In this document: in pieces, positions 27,038-37,504 of the stretch
Numbering within the stretch: position 1 is the first letter of the stretch
How the letters are laid out: each line of letters opens with the position of its first letter
NCBI GenBank assembly: GCA_944326915.1
Contig: CALVFT010000005.1
Coordinates: 1 to 64,000 of the forward strand
Length of the DNA: 64,000 nt
Source of the DNA: Candidatus Gastranaerophilales bacterium
GTDB taxonomy: Bacteria > Cyanobacteriota > Vampirovibrionia > Gastranaerophilales > Gastranaerophilaceae
Direction: 5' to 3'
Translations under genes and position numbers: made by a program
The notes under the pieces: model-generated
Told to the model about the DNA's origin: nothing
The model's database searches: none
Seen by the model: only the letters and a program-made list of their open reading frames with translations

Positions 27038-28528
27038 TTATAATGTTTCAATAAATCTTATAAATGCAGCTTTCCCTAAATCATTCCGTTTAAAGACTCC
27101 TGCATCCTCAAGAACCTTAACAAAAACATAACCAACTTCTTGCTCAATTATTTCCATAATATTTTCTGCATTTATATTCGGGTATTTAGGAAGAAATTTT
27201 TCAACCCAATCAGCATGTTTTGCGAGCAATTCATCTGAGCGAATATCAGCCTTGTCTAAAATCACTTGAGCAAGTTTTTTAAGTTCGACATCCAACCTGG
27301 AAGGTAATACCGCAAGCCCCATAACCTCTATCAAGCCGATATTTTCTTTTTTGATATGATGCAATTCTTTGTGAGGATGATAAACCCCTAAAGGATGTTC
27401 ATCCGTTGTAATATTGTTTCTTAATACCAAATCTAACTCATACAAATCATCCTTTTTACGAGCAATTGGAGTAATTGTATTATGAGGTTCTCCATCTGTT
27501 TCTGCAAAAACAAAGACATCTGGATCAGAATATTTTCGCCATTTTTTCAAAATATGATCTGCAAACTGAATTAGCCTTTCAGAATTTTTATGACGAATTC
27601 TAATCACAGACATCGGCCATTTTAAAATTCCAGCCTCTATATCTTCAAAACCGGTTACCTTAAAAGTTTTTTCAATCTCTGCCCGAGCCATTGCAAACTC
27701 ATAATTTCCTCCCTGAAAATGTTCATGAGAAAGAATTGAACCGCCAACTATAGGCAAATCAGCATTTGAACCTATAAAGTAATGCGGGAATTGTTTCACA
27801 AAATCAAAAAGTTTTCTAAACGCATCAATATTGATAACCATTGGAATATGTTTGCTATTTAGCAAAATACAATGTTCATTATAATAAACATATGGAGAAT
27901 ATTGAAAATACCATTTTTCAGAATTTATTTCTAGCGGAATAATTCTGTGATTTTGTCTTGCAGGATGATTTATTCGCCCTGAATATCCTTCATTCTCAGG
28001 GCAAAGCATACATTTAGGATAACCGCTTTGTTTTGCATTTTTGGCAGCCGCTATAGCTTTAGGATCTTTTTCAGGTTTGGATAAGTTTATTGATAGATCA
28101 AGTTTTCCATACTCCGTATCTACAGTCCATCTCAAATCCTTTTTAATTCTATAACGTCTTATATAGTCTGTATTTTGACTAAAATCATAAAACCAATCAG
28201 TAGCTTCTTTAGGAGATTTTTTACAAAGTTCATAAAACCAAGTAATTACATCATGCGGAGGTGGTGTAAGAGCCCCCATAATTTTTGTATCAAACAAATC
28301 TCGATATACAATACTATCTTCTATGATATTATTTTTTACGGTATAATCAAGAATCTCTTTTAATGTATTTTCTAAATCAACATCACAAAAATCTTGTTCC
28401 GGTTCTTCATAATCACTCAAATTCAACACTTCCAGAACACGATTTGTTGCATAAATTCTATCTTCTTCTGTAATCAATTCGTGCTCCAGTGCATATGTAA
28501 TTAATTTTTTAATAGCTTGATTAATCAT
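27038..28528 (-). CDS. galT: UDP-glucose--hexose-1-phosphate uridylyltransferase (GalT2 family)
   Basis: 496 residues. Exchanges UDP between UDP-glucose and galactose-1-phosphate in the Leloir pathway. The length and motifs, such as SHEHFQGGNYEFAMA with its His-x-His core and KCMLCPENEGYSGR, belong to the large Firmicutes-type GalT2 group rather than the E. coli type. The ATG at 28528 overlaps the galE stop by 8 bp and has an AAGGAT about 10 bp upstream. It is third in the galK-galE-galT operon. Confidence 0.93.
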   Translation of the reverse strand: MINQAIKKLITYALEHELITEEDRIYATNRVLEVLNLSDYEEPEQDFCDVDLENTLKEILDYTVKNNIIEDSIVYRDLFDTKIMGALTPPPHDVITWFYELCKKSPKEATDWFYDFSQNTDYIRRYRIKKDLRWTVDTEYGKLDLSINLSKPEKDPKAIAAAKNAKQSGYPKCMLCPENEGYSGRINHPARQNHRIIPLEINSEKWYFQYSPYVYYNEHCILLNSKHIPMVINIDAFRKLFDFVKQFPHYFIGSNADLPIVGGSILSHEHFQGGNYEFAMARAEIEKTFKVTGFEDIEAGILKWPMSVIRIRHKNSERLIQFADHILKKWRKYSDPDVFVFAETDGEPHNTITPIARKKDDLYELDLVLRNNITTDEHPLGVYHPHKELHHIKKENIGLIEVMGLAVLPSRLDVELKKLAQVILDKADIRSDELLAKHADWVEKFLPKYPNINAENIMEIIEQEVGYVFVKVLEDAGVFKRNDLGKAAFIRFIETL

Positions 28529-29516
28529 TATTTTCATATCCTTTTGGATGATTCTTATGCCACTTCCAAGCAGAAGCAATTATATATTCTAGATCTGCAT
28601 ATTTCGGTTTCCAACCTAAAATTTTCTTTGCTTTTTCGCTTGATGCAACAAGTTTTGCAGGATCCCCAGCTCTTCGAGGTGAAATCATTGCTGGAATTGG
28701 ATGTCCAGTAACTTTTCTTGCAGTCTCAATTACCTCTTTAACGCTAAAACCGACACCGTTACCTAAATTAAAGATATTACTTTCCTTGCCTTCATTCAAG
28801 TATTTCACAGCAAGAATATGAGCCTGTGCAAGATCTGTCACATGAATATAATCTCTTATACAAGTTCCATCTTTAGTGTCGTAATCATCGCCAAAAATTG
28901 CAATCTTTTCACGTTGACCATTTGGCACTTGTAAAATCAACGGAATTAAATGACTTTCAGGATTATGAGCTTCTCCTATCTCGCCTGATACATGTGCTCC
29001 GCAAGCGTTAAAATACCTCAAAGAAACAAACCTGAGTCCATGTGCATTTGCAACCCATTTAAACATTTTTTCCATAGCCAACTTCGTCTCACCATAAGGA
29101 TTTGTAGGCTCAGTTCTATCATTTTCTAATATAGGGATATTTTCTGGTTCACCATAAGTCGCAGCAGTAGAAGAAAATACAATCTTTTTGATATCATGTT
29201 CTACCATAGACTTCAGTAAAACCATTGTTCCGTATAGATTGTTTTCATAATATTTTAAAGGTTTTGTAACACTTTCCCCAACTAAAGAATTAGCAGCAAA
29301 ATGTATTACGGAATCAATTTTTTCTTTATTAAATAAATCATCAAGAAACTCTTTATTTCTTATATCACCTTTGTAAAATCTTGCCTTTGGATGAACTGCT
29401 TCAATGTGACCTGTTTCAAGATTATCAGCAATTACAACATCTTCTCCTGAATCTATCAATTCATACACTGTATGAGAACCAATATAACCGGCTCCGCCCA
29501 AAACTAAAATAGTCAT
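28521..29516 (-). CDS. galE: UDP-glucose 4-epimerase
   Basis: 331 residues, extended SDR enzyme that interconverts UDP-galactose and UDP-glucose. The NAD motif VLGGAGYIGSHTVYEL is at the N-terminus, catalytic SSTAATYGEP and the YGETKLAMEK Tyr-x3-Lys motif lie in the middle, with RYFNACGAH after. Second gene of the gal operon, 21 bp after galK, with translational overlap into galT. Confidence 0.96.
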   Translation of the reverse strand: MTILVLGGAGYIGSHTVYELIDSGEDVVIADNLETGHIEAVHPKARFYKGDIRNKEFLDDLFNKEKIDSVIHFAANSLVGESVTKPLKYYENNLYGTMVLLKSMVEHDIKKIVFSSTAATYGEPENIPILENDRTEPTNPYGETKLAMEKMFKWVANAHGLRFVSLRYFNACGAHVSGEIGEAHNPESHLIPLILQVPNGQREKIAIFGDDYDTKDGTCIRDYIHVTDLAQAHILAVKYLNEGKESNIFNLGNGVGFSVKEVIETARKVTGHPIPAMISPRRAGDPAKLVASSEKAKKILGWKPKYADLEYIIASAWKWHKNHPKGYENND

Positions 29517-29537
29517 ACTATATATCTCCTTGAATTA

Positions 29538-30824
29538 TTATACAAACTGAAAACCTCCAATAGGGCGAATAGAAAGAACATGACAATATCCATCACCTAA
29601 AATTGCTTCTATTTCCCTCTTAAAATCATCAAGCATATCTACAGGCACAAAAGCTTGCACAGTACCGGCAAATCCACCACCATGAACCCTATATGCACCT
29701 TTGCCTTGCAGAAATTCTTGGCATAATGCAAGTACCAAACCAACTGCTTGATTTTGAACAGAACCGCTTACACAAACATTTTGCAAGTACATATAAGATG
29801 AATAACCAGACTCTTTAACAAGAGATAAAAATTCATCAAAATGTCCATCTTTTAATGCTTGAGCTTCTTTAACAGCTCTATCGTTATCTTCAAAGAAATG
29901 AATTGCTCTTAATACTGCTCTATCACCAACTTTTTCACGCAAAGATCTTATTGAAGAATAAAAATCAGATTTATTTACATTCCTCAAATATTCTTCTTCA
30001 AAATAATTAGCAACAGCTTTCATCTCTTTTGGGATTGCAGCATATTCATCTGTTAAGTCAGCATGATCAGCTCCTGAATCAATTATACAGAGTGCATACC
30101 CTGTATTAGAAAAATCAAAATCAACTTTTCTTATTACCGGATTTTCTGTATCAGAAAAATCAATTGAAACAGCAGCACCAATAGAGCAAGCCATCTGATC
30201 CATAAGGCCACAAGGCTTTCCAAAATATACATTTTCAGCATATTGACCAATTTTTGCAATATCTACTGCACTGACCTCTCCATTTGCAAAAAGCCCGTTA
30301 ATGATATTCCCGATTAAAACTTCAAAAGCTGCAGAAGAAGATAATCCTGATCCTTTTAATACATTTGATGAAGTATAAGCATCAAAACCTTTAATCTCAT
30401 AACCTAGAGTTTTAAATTTTGCAATTACTCCTTTTATCAAAGCTTTAGCTTGATTATATTCCTTCTCATCCGGTTCTATAGAATCCAAATCTATTATATC
30501 CATAGGATACCCTTCAGATTGAACTCTTACTATATTTTCGTCATTTAATTTAACCGCTGCGATAACATCAAGATTTATACTACCGGCAAGAACACAACCG
30601 TGTTGATGATCCGTATGATTACCACCAAGTTCAGTTCTTCCTGGAGCGCTAAAAAGACTTACATCTTCAACACTTCCAAAAGTTCGTTCTAAGCCTTGAA
30701 TAACATTCAAAAATCTTTCAGAATAATACTTTACATCTTGCTTTTCAATACAATAAATTTTAGCAAGTTTCTCATCATATAAACCATCTTGCAAATTCTG
30801 CAAAAGTAAATTTTTTTGAACCAT
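29538..30824 (-). CDS. galK: Galactokinase
   Basis: 428 residues of the GHMP kinase family, phosphorylating galactose. The galactokinase signature is GRTELGGNHTDHQHG, the ATP loop KGSGLSSSAAFEVLIG, and the third motif HGGGFAGTVQAFV. First gene of the operon; an AGAGGG site precedes the ATG. Confidence 0.96.
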   Translation of the reverse strand: MVQKNLLLQNLQDGLYDEKLAKIYCIEKQDVKYYSERFLNVIQGLERTFGSVEDVSLFSAPGRTELGGNHTDHQHGCVLAGSINLDVIAAVKLNDENIVRVQSEGYPMDIIDLDSIEPDEKEYNQAKALIKGVIAKFKTLGYEIKGFDAYTSSNVLKGSGLSSSAAFEVLIGNIINGLFANGEVSAVDIAKIGQYAENVYFGKPCGLMDQMACSIGAAVSIDFSDTENPVIRKVDFDFSNTGYALCIIDSGADHADLTDEYAAIPKEMKAVANYFEEEYLRNVNKSDFYSSIRSLREKVGDRAVLRAIHFFEDNDRAVKEAQALKDGHFDEFLSLVKESGYSSYMYLQNVCVSGSVQNQAVGLVLALCQEFLQGKGAYRVHGGGFAGTVQAFVPVDMLDDFKREIEAILGDGYCHVLSIRPIGGFQFV

Positions 30825-30944
30825 TTAATACCCTCTTTTTTATTTTATGCCCGAAGATATTCAAAACAAAACATTCAATTATACTAATTTAATATTTTTA
30901 AATGATTTTTTAGAAAAACACGTGATAATATCTAAAATCACTGG

Positions 30945-30960
30945 GTATAATATATTATAC
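30945..30960. promoter_or_regulatory. Palindrome over the sugar-porter -10 region
   Basis: GTATAATATATTATAC is a perfect 16-bp palindrome that contains a TATAAT on both strands, 18 bp before the porter ATG. It could be a regulator site, or simply a promoter with a symmetric AT core. Confidence 0.4.
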
Positions 30961-30978
30961 GTTTTAGAGGAGAACTAT

Positions 30979-32397
30979 ATGGAAGATTGCATTCACACTA
31001 ATGGAACTAATGAAGAGCGAATCAAAAAAGCTAAAAGGATGAAAATATTCATCTCATTTGCTGCCGGAATGGCAGGTTTATTATTTGGGCTTGATATAGG
31101 TGTAATATCAGGTGCTTTACCTTTTATCACAACACATTTTGATCTCTCTAGCAGATTACAAGAGTGGGTTGTTAGTACAATGATGCTTGGTGCGGCATTA
31201 GGAGCTATCTCAACAGGTTGGATTTCCTTCAGATTGGGACGTAAAAAAAGTTTAATGACAGGAGCAGCCCTATTTGTACTCGGTTCACTTGGATGTGCTC
31301 TTGCTCCGAATGTAGGCTTATTACTTATTTCAAGAGTTATGCTCGGATTTGCTGTAGGTATAGCATCGTATGTTGCACCGTTATATCTTTCTGAAATGGC
31401 AGAAAAAGAAGACAGAGGAAAACTGATTTCAATGTACCAAATGATGGTAACAATTGGTATATTAGTTGCTTTTGTATCTGATACAATATTCAGCTACGGC
31501 GGACATTGGCGAATGATGCTTGGAGTTATTAGTATTCCAGCATTGCTACTTATGATTTCAGTATTCGGACTTCCTGATAGCCCAAGATGGTTAGCTTCAA
31601 AAGGAAAATTCAGCAAAGCTAAAGAAGTCCTATTATCATTAAGTTCTACTGACGAAAAAGCTGAAAATGAACTATCCGAAATTAATGAAAGCCTAAAAGT
31701 TAAACAAGAAGGCTGGGGACTATTCAAGTCAAATAAAAATGTTAGAAGAGCAGTATACCTTGGAATGTTATTGCAAGCTATGCAACAATTTACAGGTATG
31801 AACGTAATTCTATATTATGCACCTCAAATATTCAAACATGCCGGATTTGCAAACACAGAACAACAAATGATTGCGACTGTAATATGCGGACTTACAAATA
31901 CTCTTGCGACACTGATTGCTATGAAAACAGTTGATAAACAAGGTAGAAAACCAATACTGACAATCGGCTTTGCAGGTATCGCAACCGGTACATTCTTGCT
32001 TGGCGTATGTTTGTATATGATAAATGCAGGATTTAGCGCATTATGGATATCTATTGCAGCTATAGTTATGACTTTATTTACAATCACAAGTTTTGCGATG
32101 AGTGCAGGACCTGTTGTATGGATTTTATGTTCAGAAATACAACCGCTTAAGAGTCGTGACTTTGGTGTTGCTTGTTCTACTACTACAAACTGGATTGTTA
32201 ATATGATTATCGGAGCTACATTCCTAACTCTTATCAATGCATTCGGAATCGCAGCAACATTCTGGATTTATACAGGTTTGAACTTGCTATTTATCCTACT
32301 TACCGTATTACTAATTCCTGAAACTAAGGGAATTTCTCTAGAAAAAATCGAAAAAAATCTTATGGATGGCAAACGTCTAAGAGATATAGGTGTTTAA
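30979..32397 (+). CDS. Sugar porter of the major facilitator superfamily
   Basis: 472 residues, 12 predicted helices, sugar/H+ symporter type. Signatures include [10 protein letters not shown] after helix 2, [13 protein letters not shown] before the central loop, and a late VPETKG-like [11 protein letters not shown]. Next to galK, galactose is the likely substrate. The ATG at 30979 has an AGAGGAGA site; the frame runs 44 codons further upstream without one. Divergent from galK (154 bp) and convergent with galM (4-bp overlap). Confidence 0.92.
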   Translation: MEDCIHTNGTNEERIKKAKRMKIFISFAAGMAGLLFGLDIGVISGALPFITTHFDLSSRLQEWVVSTMMLGAALGAISTGWISFRLGRKKSLMTGAALFVLGSLGCALAPNVGLLLISRVMLGFAVGIASYVAPLYLSEMAEKEDRGKLISMYQMMVTIGILVAFVSDTIFSYGGHWRMMLGVISIPALLLMISVFGLPDSPRWLASKGKFSKAKEVLLSLSSTDEKAENELSEINESLKVKQEGWGLFKSNKNVRRAVYLGMLLQAMQQFTGMNVILYYAPQIFKHAGFANTEQQMIATVICGLTNTLATLIAMKTVDKQGRKPILTIGFAGIATGTFLLGVCLYMINAGFSALWISIAAIVMTLFTITSFAMSAGPVVWILCSEIQPLKSRDFGVACSTTTNWIVNMIIGATFLTLINAFGIAATFWIYTGLNLLFILLTVLLIPETKGISLEKIEKNLMDGKRLRDIGV

Positions 32398-33431
32398 CTA
32401 AAGCGATATTCAATATGTTTATTATAGATTTCCCCTGACTTCAAAATTGGTTGGGGGAAATTTTTATGATTTATCGCATCAGGATAGTTTTGACACTCAA
32501 GACAAAAAGCACTACGATTTTTAATTGGAGAATTCAATTTTCCATTTTCTGCACCATCTAAAAAATTACCAGTATAAAACTGCACACCCGCCATATCTGT
32601 ATATACCTCAAGTGTTATTCCTGTTTTTTTAGAAAAAGCAGTGGCAGCCTTTTTTATAGTACCGTCATATGAATTTATACACCAATTTTGATCAAAACCT
32701 TTAGCAAAATTAAGTTGATAATAATTTTCATTGATATTTCTACCAATTGATTTCAACTGACGGAAATCCATAGGAGTATCAGATACAGAAATAAGTCTAC
32801 CTGTTGGGATAGAATTTTCATCATTTTCTGTATAATAATCAGCCAATATTTGGACTTCTTGCTCAAGGACATCACCACTATCAAAACCACTTAAGTTAAA
32901 ATATGAATGATTAGTCAAAGCACAAATCGTATCCTCATCAGATTTGGCTACATAATTTATTTTGAGCCCTTTATCGGAAATAGTATAAATTACTGATACA
33001 TCAAGATTCCCAGGATAACCCTCCTCCATATTAGGGCTATAATAAGAGAATTTCACTCCACTATCAACTATTTCAGAAGACCAGACCCTCTTATCAAATC
33101 CTACTTTCCCTCCATGTAAATGATTATACCCATCATTACGGGACAAAAAATACTCTTTAGAATTTAATCCAAATTTTCCATCTTTAATCCTATTACAACA
33201 GCGTCCGACAGTTGCACCAATATACTCTTCCTGACGCTCGTATTTTGCTAAATCATCATACCCAAGTACAATATCAATTTTCTCACCATCAACAGCTGGC
33301 ACTTTAATTGAATTTATATTTGCACCATACTCAGAAAGTACTACTTCAATATCTGAAGATTTTAGCACATAATTTTTCACAACTTTTCCATTAGAAGTTT
33401 TTCCAAAAACAAAATCATCTATCTTTATCAT
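32394..33431 (-). CDS. galM: Aldose 1-epimerase
   Basis: 345 residues. Interconverts alpha and beta galactose before GalK. The sugar-binding histidine region [15 protein letters not shown] and the second histidine in [12 protein letters not shown] are present, with a late glutamate in [12 protein letters not shown]. It completes the Leloir set. It overlaps the porter's stop by 4 bp in the opposite direction. Confidence 0.94.
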   Translation of the reverse strand: MIKIDDFVFGKTSNGKVVKNYVLKSSDIEVVLSEYGANINSIKVPAVDGEKIDIVLGYDDLAKYERQEEYIGATVGRCCNRIKDGKFGLNSKEYFLSRNDGYNHLHGGKVGFDKRVWSSEIVDSGVKFSYYSPNMEEGYPGNLDVSVIYTISDKGLKINYVAKSDEDTICALTNHSYFNLSGFDSGDVLEQEVQILADYYTENDENSIPTGRLISVSDTPMDFRQLKSIGRNINENYYQLNFAKGFDQNWCINSYDGTIKKAATAFSKKTGITLEVYTDMAGVQFYTGNFLDGAENGKLNSPIKNRSAFCLECQNYPDAINHKNFPQPILKSGEIYNKHIEYRFS

Positions 33432-33438
33432 AAAAATT

Positions 33439-33444
33439 ATTATA
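33439..33444 (-). promoter_or_regulatory. -10 element of galM, leaderless
   Basis: TATAAT at -13 to -8 of the galM ATG (33431). On the plus strand an overlapping TATAAT (33443-33448) serves the divergent flavin reductase gene, which has its own AAAGGAG. Confidence 0.55.
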
Positions 33445-33470
33445 TAATAGATTTGTAAAAAGGAGAATAT

Positions 33471-34097
33471 ATGAAAGTATTAATGATTAATGGGAGCCCA
33501 AACTCAAATGGTTGCACATACACAGCCCTAGAAGAAATTGCAACAATTCTACATAAAGAAGGAATTGAAACAGAAATTATTCAAACAGGTAAAGAAGCAA
33601 TAAGAGATTGTATCGGTTGCGGAGCTTGCAGAAATTCTGATGGAATGTGCATATTCAAAGATGATATTGTAAATGAAATCATTGAAAAAGCCAAAACCGC
33701 AGACGGTTTTATTGTTGGTTCACCTGTATACTTTGCACACCCTTCTGGAAGGATTTTGTCAATCCTTGATAGAGTATTCTATGCAGGCAAAAAGGCCTTT
33801 CTATACAAACCTGTAGCAGCTGTTGTATCAGCGAGAAGAGCAGGTACTACAGCATCACTAGATGTTCTATACAAATATTTTACCCTTAATAATATGCCTA
33901 TCGTTTCTTCAAACTACTGGGCTATGGTACATGGGAACAAACCGGACGAAATAAAGCAGGATTTGGAAGGAATGCAAATAATTCAAGGTATCGGCACTAA
34001 CATGGCTTGGCTACTAAAAAGTCTTAAAGTTGCAAAAGAAGCAGGAATCGAGACTCCTAAACCTGTTGAAAAAATTAAAACAAATTTTATCAGATAA
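33471..34097 (+). CDS. Flavodoxin-fold NAD(P)H-dependent reductase with ferredoxin-like Cys motif
   Basis: 208 residues. The N-terminal phosphate loop INGSPNSNGCTYTAL binds FMN, and GSPVYFAHPSGRILSILDR is the second FMN region. CIGCGACRNSDGMC is a cysteine motif common in iron-sulfur flavoproteins of this group. Cytoplasmic oxidoreductase with unknown acceptor. Divergent from galM by 39 bp. Confidence 0.88.
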   Translation: MKVLMINGSPNSNGCTYTALEEIATILHKEGIETEIIQTGKEAIRDCIGCGACRNSDGMCIFKDDIVNEIIEKAKTADGFIVGSPVYFAHPSGRILSILDRVFYAGKKAFLYKPVAAVVSARRAGTTASLDVLYKYFTLNNMPIVSSNYWAMVHGNKPDEIKQDLEGMQIIQGIGTNMAWLLKSLKVAKEAGIETPKPVEKIKTNFIR

Positions 34098-34129
34098 AAA
34101 AAGACCTGCATTTTGCAGGTTCTTTTTTA
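34096..34129 (+). terminator. Intrinsic terminator
   Basis: ACCTGCA, loop TTT, TGCAGGT with flanking A and T runs directly after the flavin reductase stop. Confidence 0.88.
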
Positions 34130-34142
34130 TAAACTCAACTAA

Positions 34143-35027
34143 CTAAGAATAGAGTAAAATATTACTATAATGTAACTCTTTCACTATTCCCAAAATCTTG
34201 TTAATAAAATGTTTATATGCAGCTCTATCTGCTTCCCCTGAAAGAATTATATCAGCCATTTTGGCTGTTGGATGAATATAAATCTTAGCTTTATCAGAAG
34301 CGTTTTTATACACTTCATCAACAGAAGAACCAAGACTTCTTTCTGCTGCACGTCTGTAAAATCTTTCCTTTTGAACACTACCAGTTACATCGACATATAT
34401 TTTGAAATCAAAAGCATCAACCACTTTTTGTGTCAATGTAAACAAGCCTTCTGAAATAACTATTTTTGATGGTACAGCTTTTGTAACATTATCATTTCTT
34501 ATTGCTGTGCCTGACATATCATATTTTGGGAGGTAAACGGTCTCTCCACTTAATAGTTGTTTAATATGTTTTTTCATCAATTCCAACTCAAGTGCTTCAG
34601 GAATATCCAAATCATAGTTTTTAGCAAACTCTGCAAAACTTCCTGCCTGTTTTACCATTTCAGAACGATCGTAATAATAATCATCAGTATTAATTCTTGT
34701 AATAGCGTTGTCAACACAATACTCTTGAGCAAAAGCTTCTATAGTATCAATAATGTCATATGTAATAGTTGACTTACCGCTAGCTGTCTCACCAGCAATA
34801 CCTATAGAACAAGATCTATCAGTATAACCTGATAAAAACAGAGCTAATTTATGAATAACACTATCTGAGACCTTAATTAAAATCGAATCGGAAGAATGCA
34901 TTTCTTCTTCAAAAATATTACGTAATCTTTTTTCTACATGTTGGAGTAAAATAATATTGTTTTTCTTAAACTTCAAGGAACTTGTTCGTTTCCCTGAATT
35001 TGTCGTTTTTGTCACTGTATTTTGCAA
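34143..35027 (-). CDS. Uridine kinase / phosphoribulokinase-family P-loop protein
   Basis: 294 residues. The Walker A loop GIAGETASGKST (about residues 78-89) with INTDDYYYDRSEM, the uridine-kinase-like substrate segment, and IVISEGLFTL follow in order. A 70-residue N-terminal extension precedes the kinase. The start is a TTG with an AAGGAT ribosome-binding site. Substrate uncertain: uridine is likely but unproven. Confidence 0.75.
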   Translation of the reverse strand: MQNTVTKTTNSGKRTSSLKFKKNNIILLQHVEKRLRNIFEEEMHSSDSILIKVSDSVIHKLALFLSGYTDRSCSIGIAGETASGKSTITYDIIDTIEAFAQEYCVDNAITRINTDDYYYDRSEMVKQAGSFAEFAKNYDLDIPEALELELMKKHIKQLLSGETVYLPKYDMSGTAIRNDNVTKAVPSKIVISEGLFTLTQKVVDAFDFKIYVDVTGSVQKERFYRRAAERSLGSSVDEVYKNASDKAKIYIHPTAKMADIILSGEADRAAYKHFINKILGIVKELHYSNILLYS

Positions 35028-35128
35028 TTTATAAATCCTTTTTTTCTGATTTTTACTCTTGCTTTACTCTAATAAATCACAAACATAAAAAAAATTGTCT
35101 TAATTGTAAATAAATGTATATTAAGATT

Positions 35129-36184
35129 TTATTTAGCCTTATTATAACGATATTTTCCCAGTATAAGCGGGAAATTTCGTTCAAAAAACAAAATACAAAA
35201 GAAACAAATCCCCAAAACTAAAATCGCAACTAGCGAAATCAAAAAATATCTTACAAACAAAATATTGATAGCATTAATTTTTTGAGGTATTTTTATCAAT
35301 TCCAGAAAAAATAGTAAAAAATCCTGACCAAAAATTATAAATAATGTATTTTTAGATATTTTATCCACATAGGTATTTTGCTTTTTAAATAATATTGACA
35401 AAAGAATAACCATAAAAATACCAATCATTGCGATAATATACATAATTAAAAGAGAAGGATCTGAATTATACATAGGCTCTAACGGTCTACTTATTTTTAC
35501 AAGACCATTATGTTGCAACAACAAATTCATTAAAAATCCCAACAAGAAAACATAGACAACAAAAAAATATTTACTATGAATTTTTTCAAAATTCACCCGA
35601 TTTTGTTTTGCTAAGATACCTAAAATAAAATACGGTAACGCAACAAACGTACAATTAAGACAGCAAGGCAAAAGAATTTTTGAAACCACTAAAAATTTTG
35701 AAACCATAAAAGAAGAAATTAACAATAGAATAAGATTTTTATTCGTAATTTTAATAACATTGGCTATCAGTCTTAACTGAATCATCACCATTATAAACCA
35801 ACAAGGTCCGCAAACTAATATATATGGGGCATTAGATACCGTCGCAGCTTGTAATATTCCATTCAAACAACCAACTAAAGTCGTCCTAAATGGCTCGCCA
35901 TTCAATATAACCAAATCAAATAATCTCAACGGTAAATATAAAAACTGGTACATCAAATACGGAATTAAAAGAGCCCAAAATATCTTTAAATAATTTTCTT
36001 TTTTGGATTTTTGCCTATATAAATATCCTGCCAAGAAAAAGAATAAAGGCATATGAAAAGAATAAATAAATGAATACAAATGAGATCCAGAAATTATCAA
36101 ATGACCAAAAACCATCAAAAATATTCCAAAAAATTTGGCATAATCCACCCAAAGAATATTTTTTGAAACTCCATTCACTTCCAT
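35129..36184 (-). CDS. Acyltransferase family 3 (OafA/WecH-like) membrane protein
   Basis: 351 residues with about ten transmembrane helices. The N-terminal DYAKFFGIFLMVFGHLIIS carries the family histidine, and SFHMPLFFFLAGYLYRQK is the conserved FxHMPLFF region. Such enzymes O-acetylate surface sugars or other cell-envelope molecules. It is monocistronic; the next gene on that strand is unrelated. Confidence 0.86.
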   Translation of the reverse strand: MEVNGVSKNILWVDYAKFFGIFLMVFGHLIISGSHLYSFIYSFHMPLFFFLAGYLYRQKSKKENYLKIFWALLIPYLMYQFLYLPLRLFDLVILNGEPFRTTLVGCLNGILQAATVSNAPYILVCGPCWFIMVMIQLRLIANVIKITNKNLILLLISSFMVSKFLVVSKILLPCCLNCTFVALPYFILGILAKQNRVNFEKIHSKYFFVVYVFLLGFLMNLLLQHNGLVKISRPLEPMYNSDPSLLIMYIIAMIGIFMVILLSILFKKQNTYVDKISKNTLFIIFGQDFLLFFLELIKIPQKINAINILFVRYFLISLVAILVLGICFFCILFFERNFPLILGKYRYNKAK

Positions 36185-36190
36185 AAACTC

Positions 36191-36196
36191 ATTCTA
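36191..36196 (-). promoter_or_regulatory. -10 element of the acyltransferase gene, leaderless
   Basis: TAGAAT at -12 to -7 of the ATG at 36184 on the minus strand. Confidence 0.5.
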
Positions 36197-36231
36197 CAAT
36201 AAAAAATTATATTTTTTTGATATGTTCTAAA

Positions 36232-36615
36232 TTAATCTTTATCAGGATTTGCATAATCTTTTATATCTCCTTTAAATGCACAAGGGATATTTTCTTCTTT
36301 CAAATAATTCATCCCCCACTTATTTAGCTCAATAATTGCAGGAATTAATGACTTCCCTCTTGGGGTAAGTGAATACTCAGTTTTTGGAGGCACTACCGGA
36401 TAAAGCTTCCGAGAAATTATTTCATCAGCCTCTAGCTCTTTTAACTGTTGAATAAGCATTTTAGGTGTAGCGTGAGGTATTAAATTTTTCAATTCACTAT
36501 ACCTTAAAGTTTTACCAATAAGATGCCCAATAATAACACCTTTGTATTTCCCTCCTATAATCTCCATAGTAACCTCAAGAGGGCATTGATATTCTTCCTT
36601 TTTTCGATTAGACAT
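36232..36615 (-). CDS. HxlR-family transcriptional regulator
   Basis: 127 residues, winged helix. The HxlR core reads CPLEVTMEIIGGKYKGVII, then RYSELKNLIPHATPKML and EYSLTPRGKSLIP. Members sense small reactive compounds through the N-terminal cysteine. The ATG at 36615 has an AAGGAT site; the frame opens three codons earlier at a TTG. It is divergent from the metallo-hydrolase, its probable target. Confidence 0.88.
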   Translation of the reverse strand: MSNRKKEEYQCPLEVTMEIIGGKYKGVIIGHLIGKTLRYSELKNLIPHATPKMLIQQLKELEADEIISRKLYPVVPPKTEYSLTPRGKSLIPAIIELNKWGMNYLKEENIPCAFKGDIKDYANPDKD

Positions 36616-36632
36616 AAAACACAAATCCTTAG

Positions 36633-36671
36633 TTACTTTTTAGTAAGTATTATACAAAAAAGTATGTACTT
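36633..36671. promoter_or_regulatory. Candidate HxlR operator
   Basis: TTACT-TTTT-AGTAA (36633-36646) and AAGTA with TACTT (36645-36671) are overlapping inverted repeats in the 106-bp divergent region. The AAGTA/TACTT halves resemble HxlR-type sites. Confidence 0.5.
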
Positions 36672-36721
36672 GTCAAAAAGGAAATAATTATTTAAAATTA
36701 ACACGAAAAAGGAGGAAAAAT

Positions 36722-37504
36722 ATGAAAATTACTCAGATTAGAAACGCAACAATTATTGTGGAATATAATAATACAAAATTTCTAATTGATCCTTGGCTAT
36801 TACCGAAAGACAGTATGCCTGGGTTTGATACAGCAGTAAACGCTCAAGTTCGTCAACCAAGAGTTGATTTGCCTTTCGATATAAAAAAAATTATTGATGT
36901 TGATGCTGTAATTATTACACATATACACCCTGACCACTGGGACGAAATTGCGGAGACAGAACTTGATAAAAATATAAAAATTTTTGTTCAGTCAGAAAGC
37001 GATAAATTGTACGTTGAATCAAAAGGATTCAAAAATGTTGAAATTTTGTCAATTGAAGGCTCTAAATACGACAAAATTACATTATACAAAACCGGAACTC
37101 AACACGGAAGAAAAGAAATAGTTAAACCATTATGTGAGTCAATAGGAATGCCATATGATGCAATGGGAATAGTATTCAAATCCCAAAACGAAAAAGTTCT
37201 ATATGTTGCAGGTGATACAATATGGTGCAAAGAAGTAGAAGATACATTAAATAAATATCTACCAGATGTAATCATTATAAATGCTTGTGCTGCGACCGTA
37301 TTAAATGGAGAACGTCTAATAATGAATATTGATGATATCAAAGAACTACTTAACCAAGCTCCTAAATCAACTATAATAGCTAGCCATATGGACACAGTAA
37401 GTCATTTAACAATAACAAGAAATGATTTGAGAAATTTTATAAATAAAGAAAAAATTAAAAACATCTTAATCCCAGATGATGGAGAAACCATAAATCTAAA
37501 TTGA
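36722..37504 (+). CDS. Metallo-beta-lactamase-fold hydrolase (UlaG-like)
   Basis: 260 residues. Metal site ITHIHPDHWDE (HxHxDH) near residue 67, a GTQHGR histidine, VAGDTIW with the bridging Asp, and a late ASHMDTV. UlaG-like lactonases or related hydrolases share this pattern. A strong AAAGGAGG precedes the ATG. Divergent from the HxlR gene, so probably induced by a compound that the regulator senses. Confidence 0.85.
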   Translation: MKITQIRNATIIVEYNNTKFLIDPWLLPKDSMPGFDTAVNAQVRQPRVDLPFDIKKIIDVDAVIITHIHPDHWDEIAETELDKNIKIFVQSESDKLYVESKGFKNVEILSIEGSKYDKITLYKTGTQHGRKEIVKPLCESIGMPYDAMGIVFKSQNEKVLYVAGDTIWCKEVEDTLNKYLPDVIIINACAATVLNGERLIMNIDDIKELLNQAPKSTIIASHMDTVSHLTITRNDLRNFINKEKIKNILIPDDGETINLN

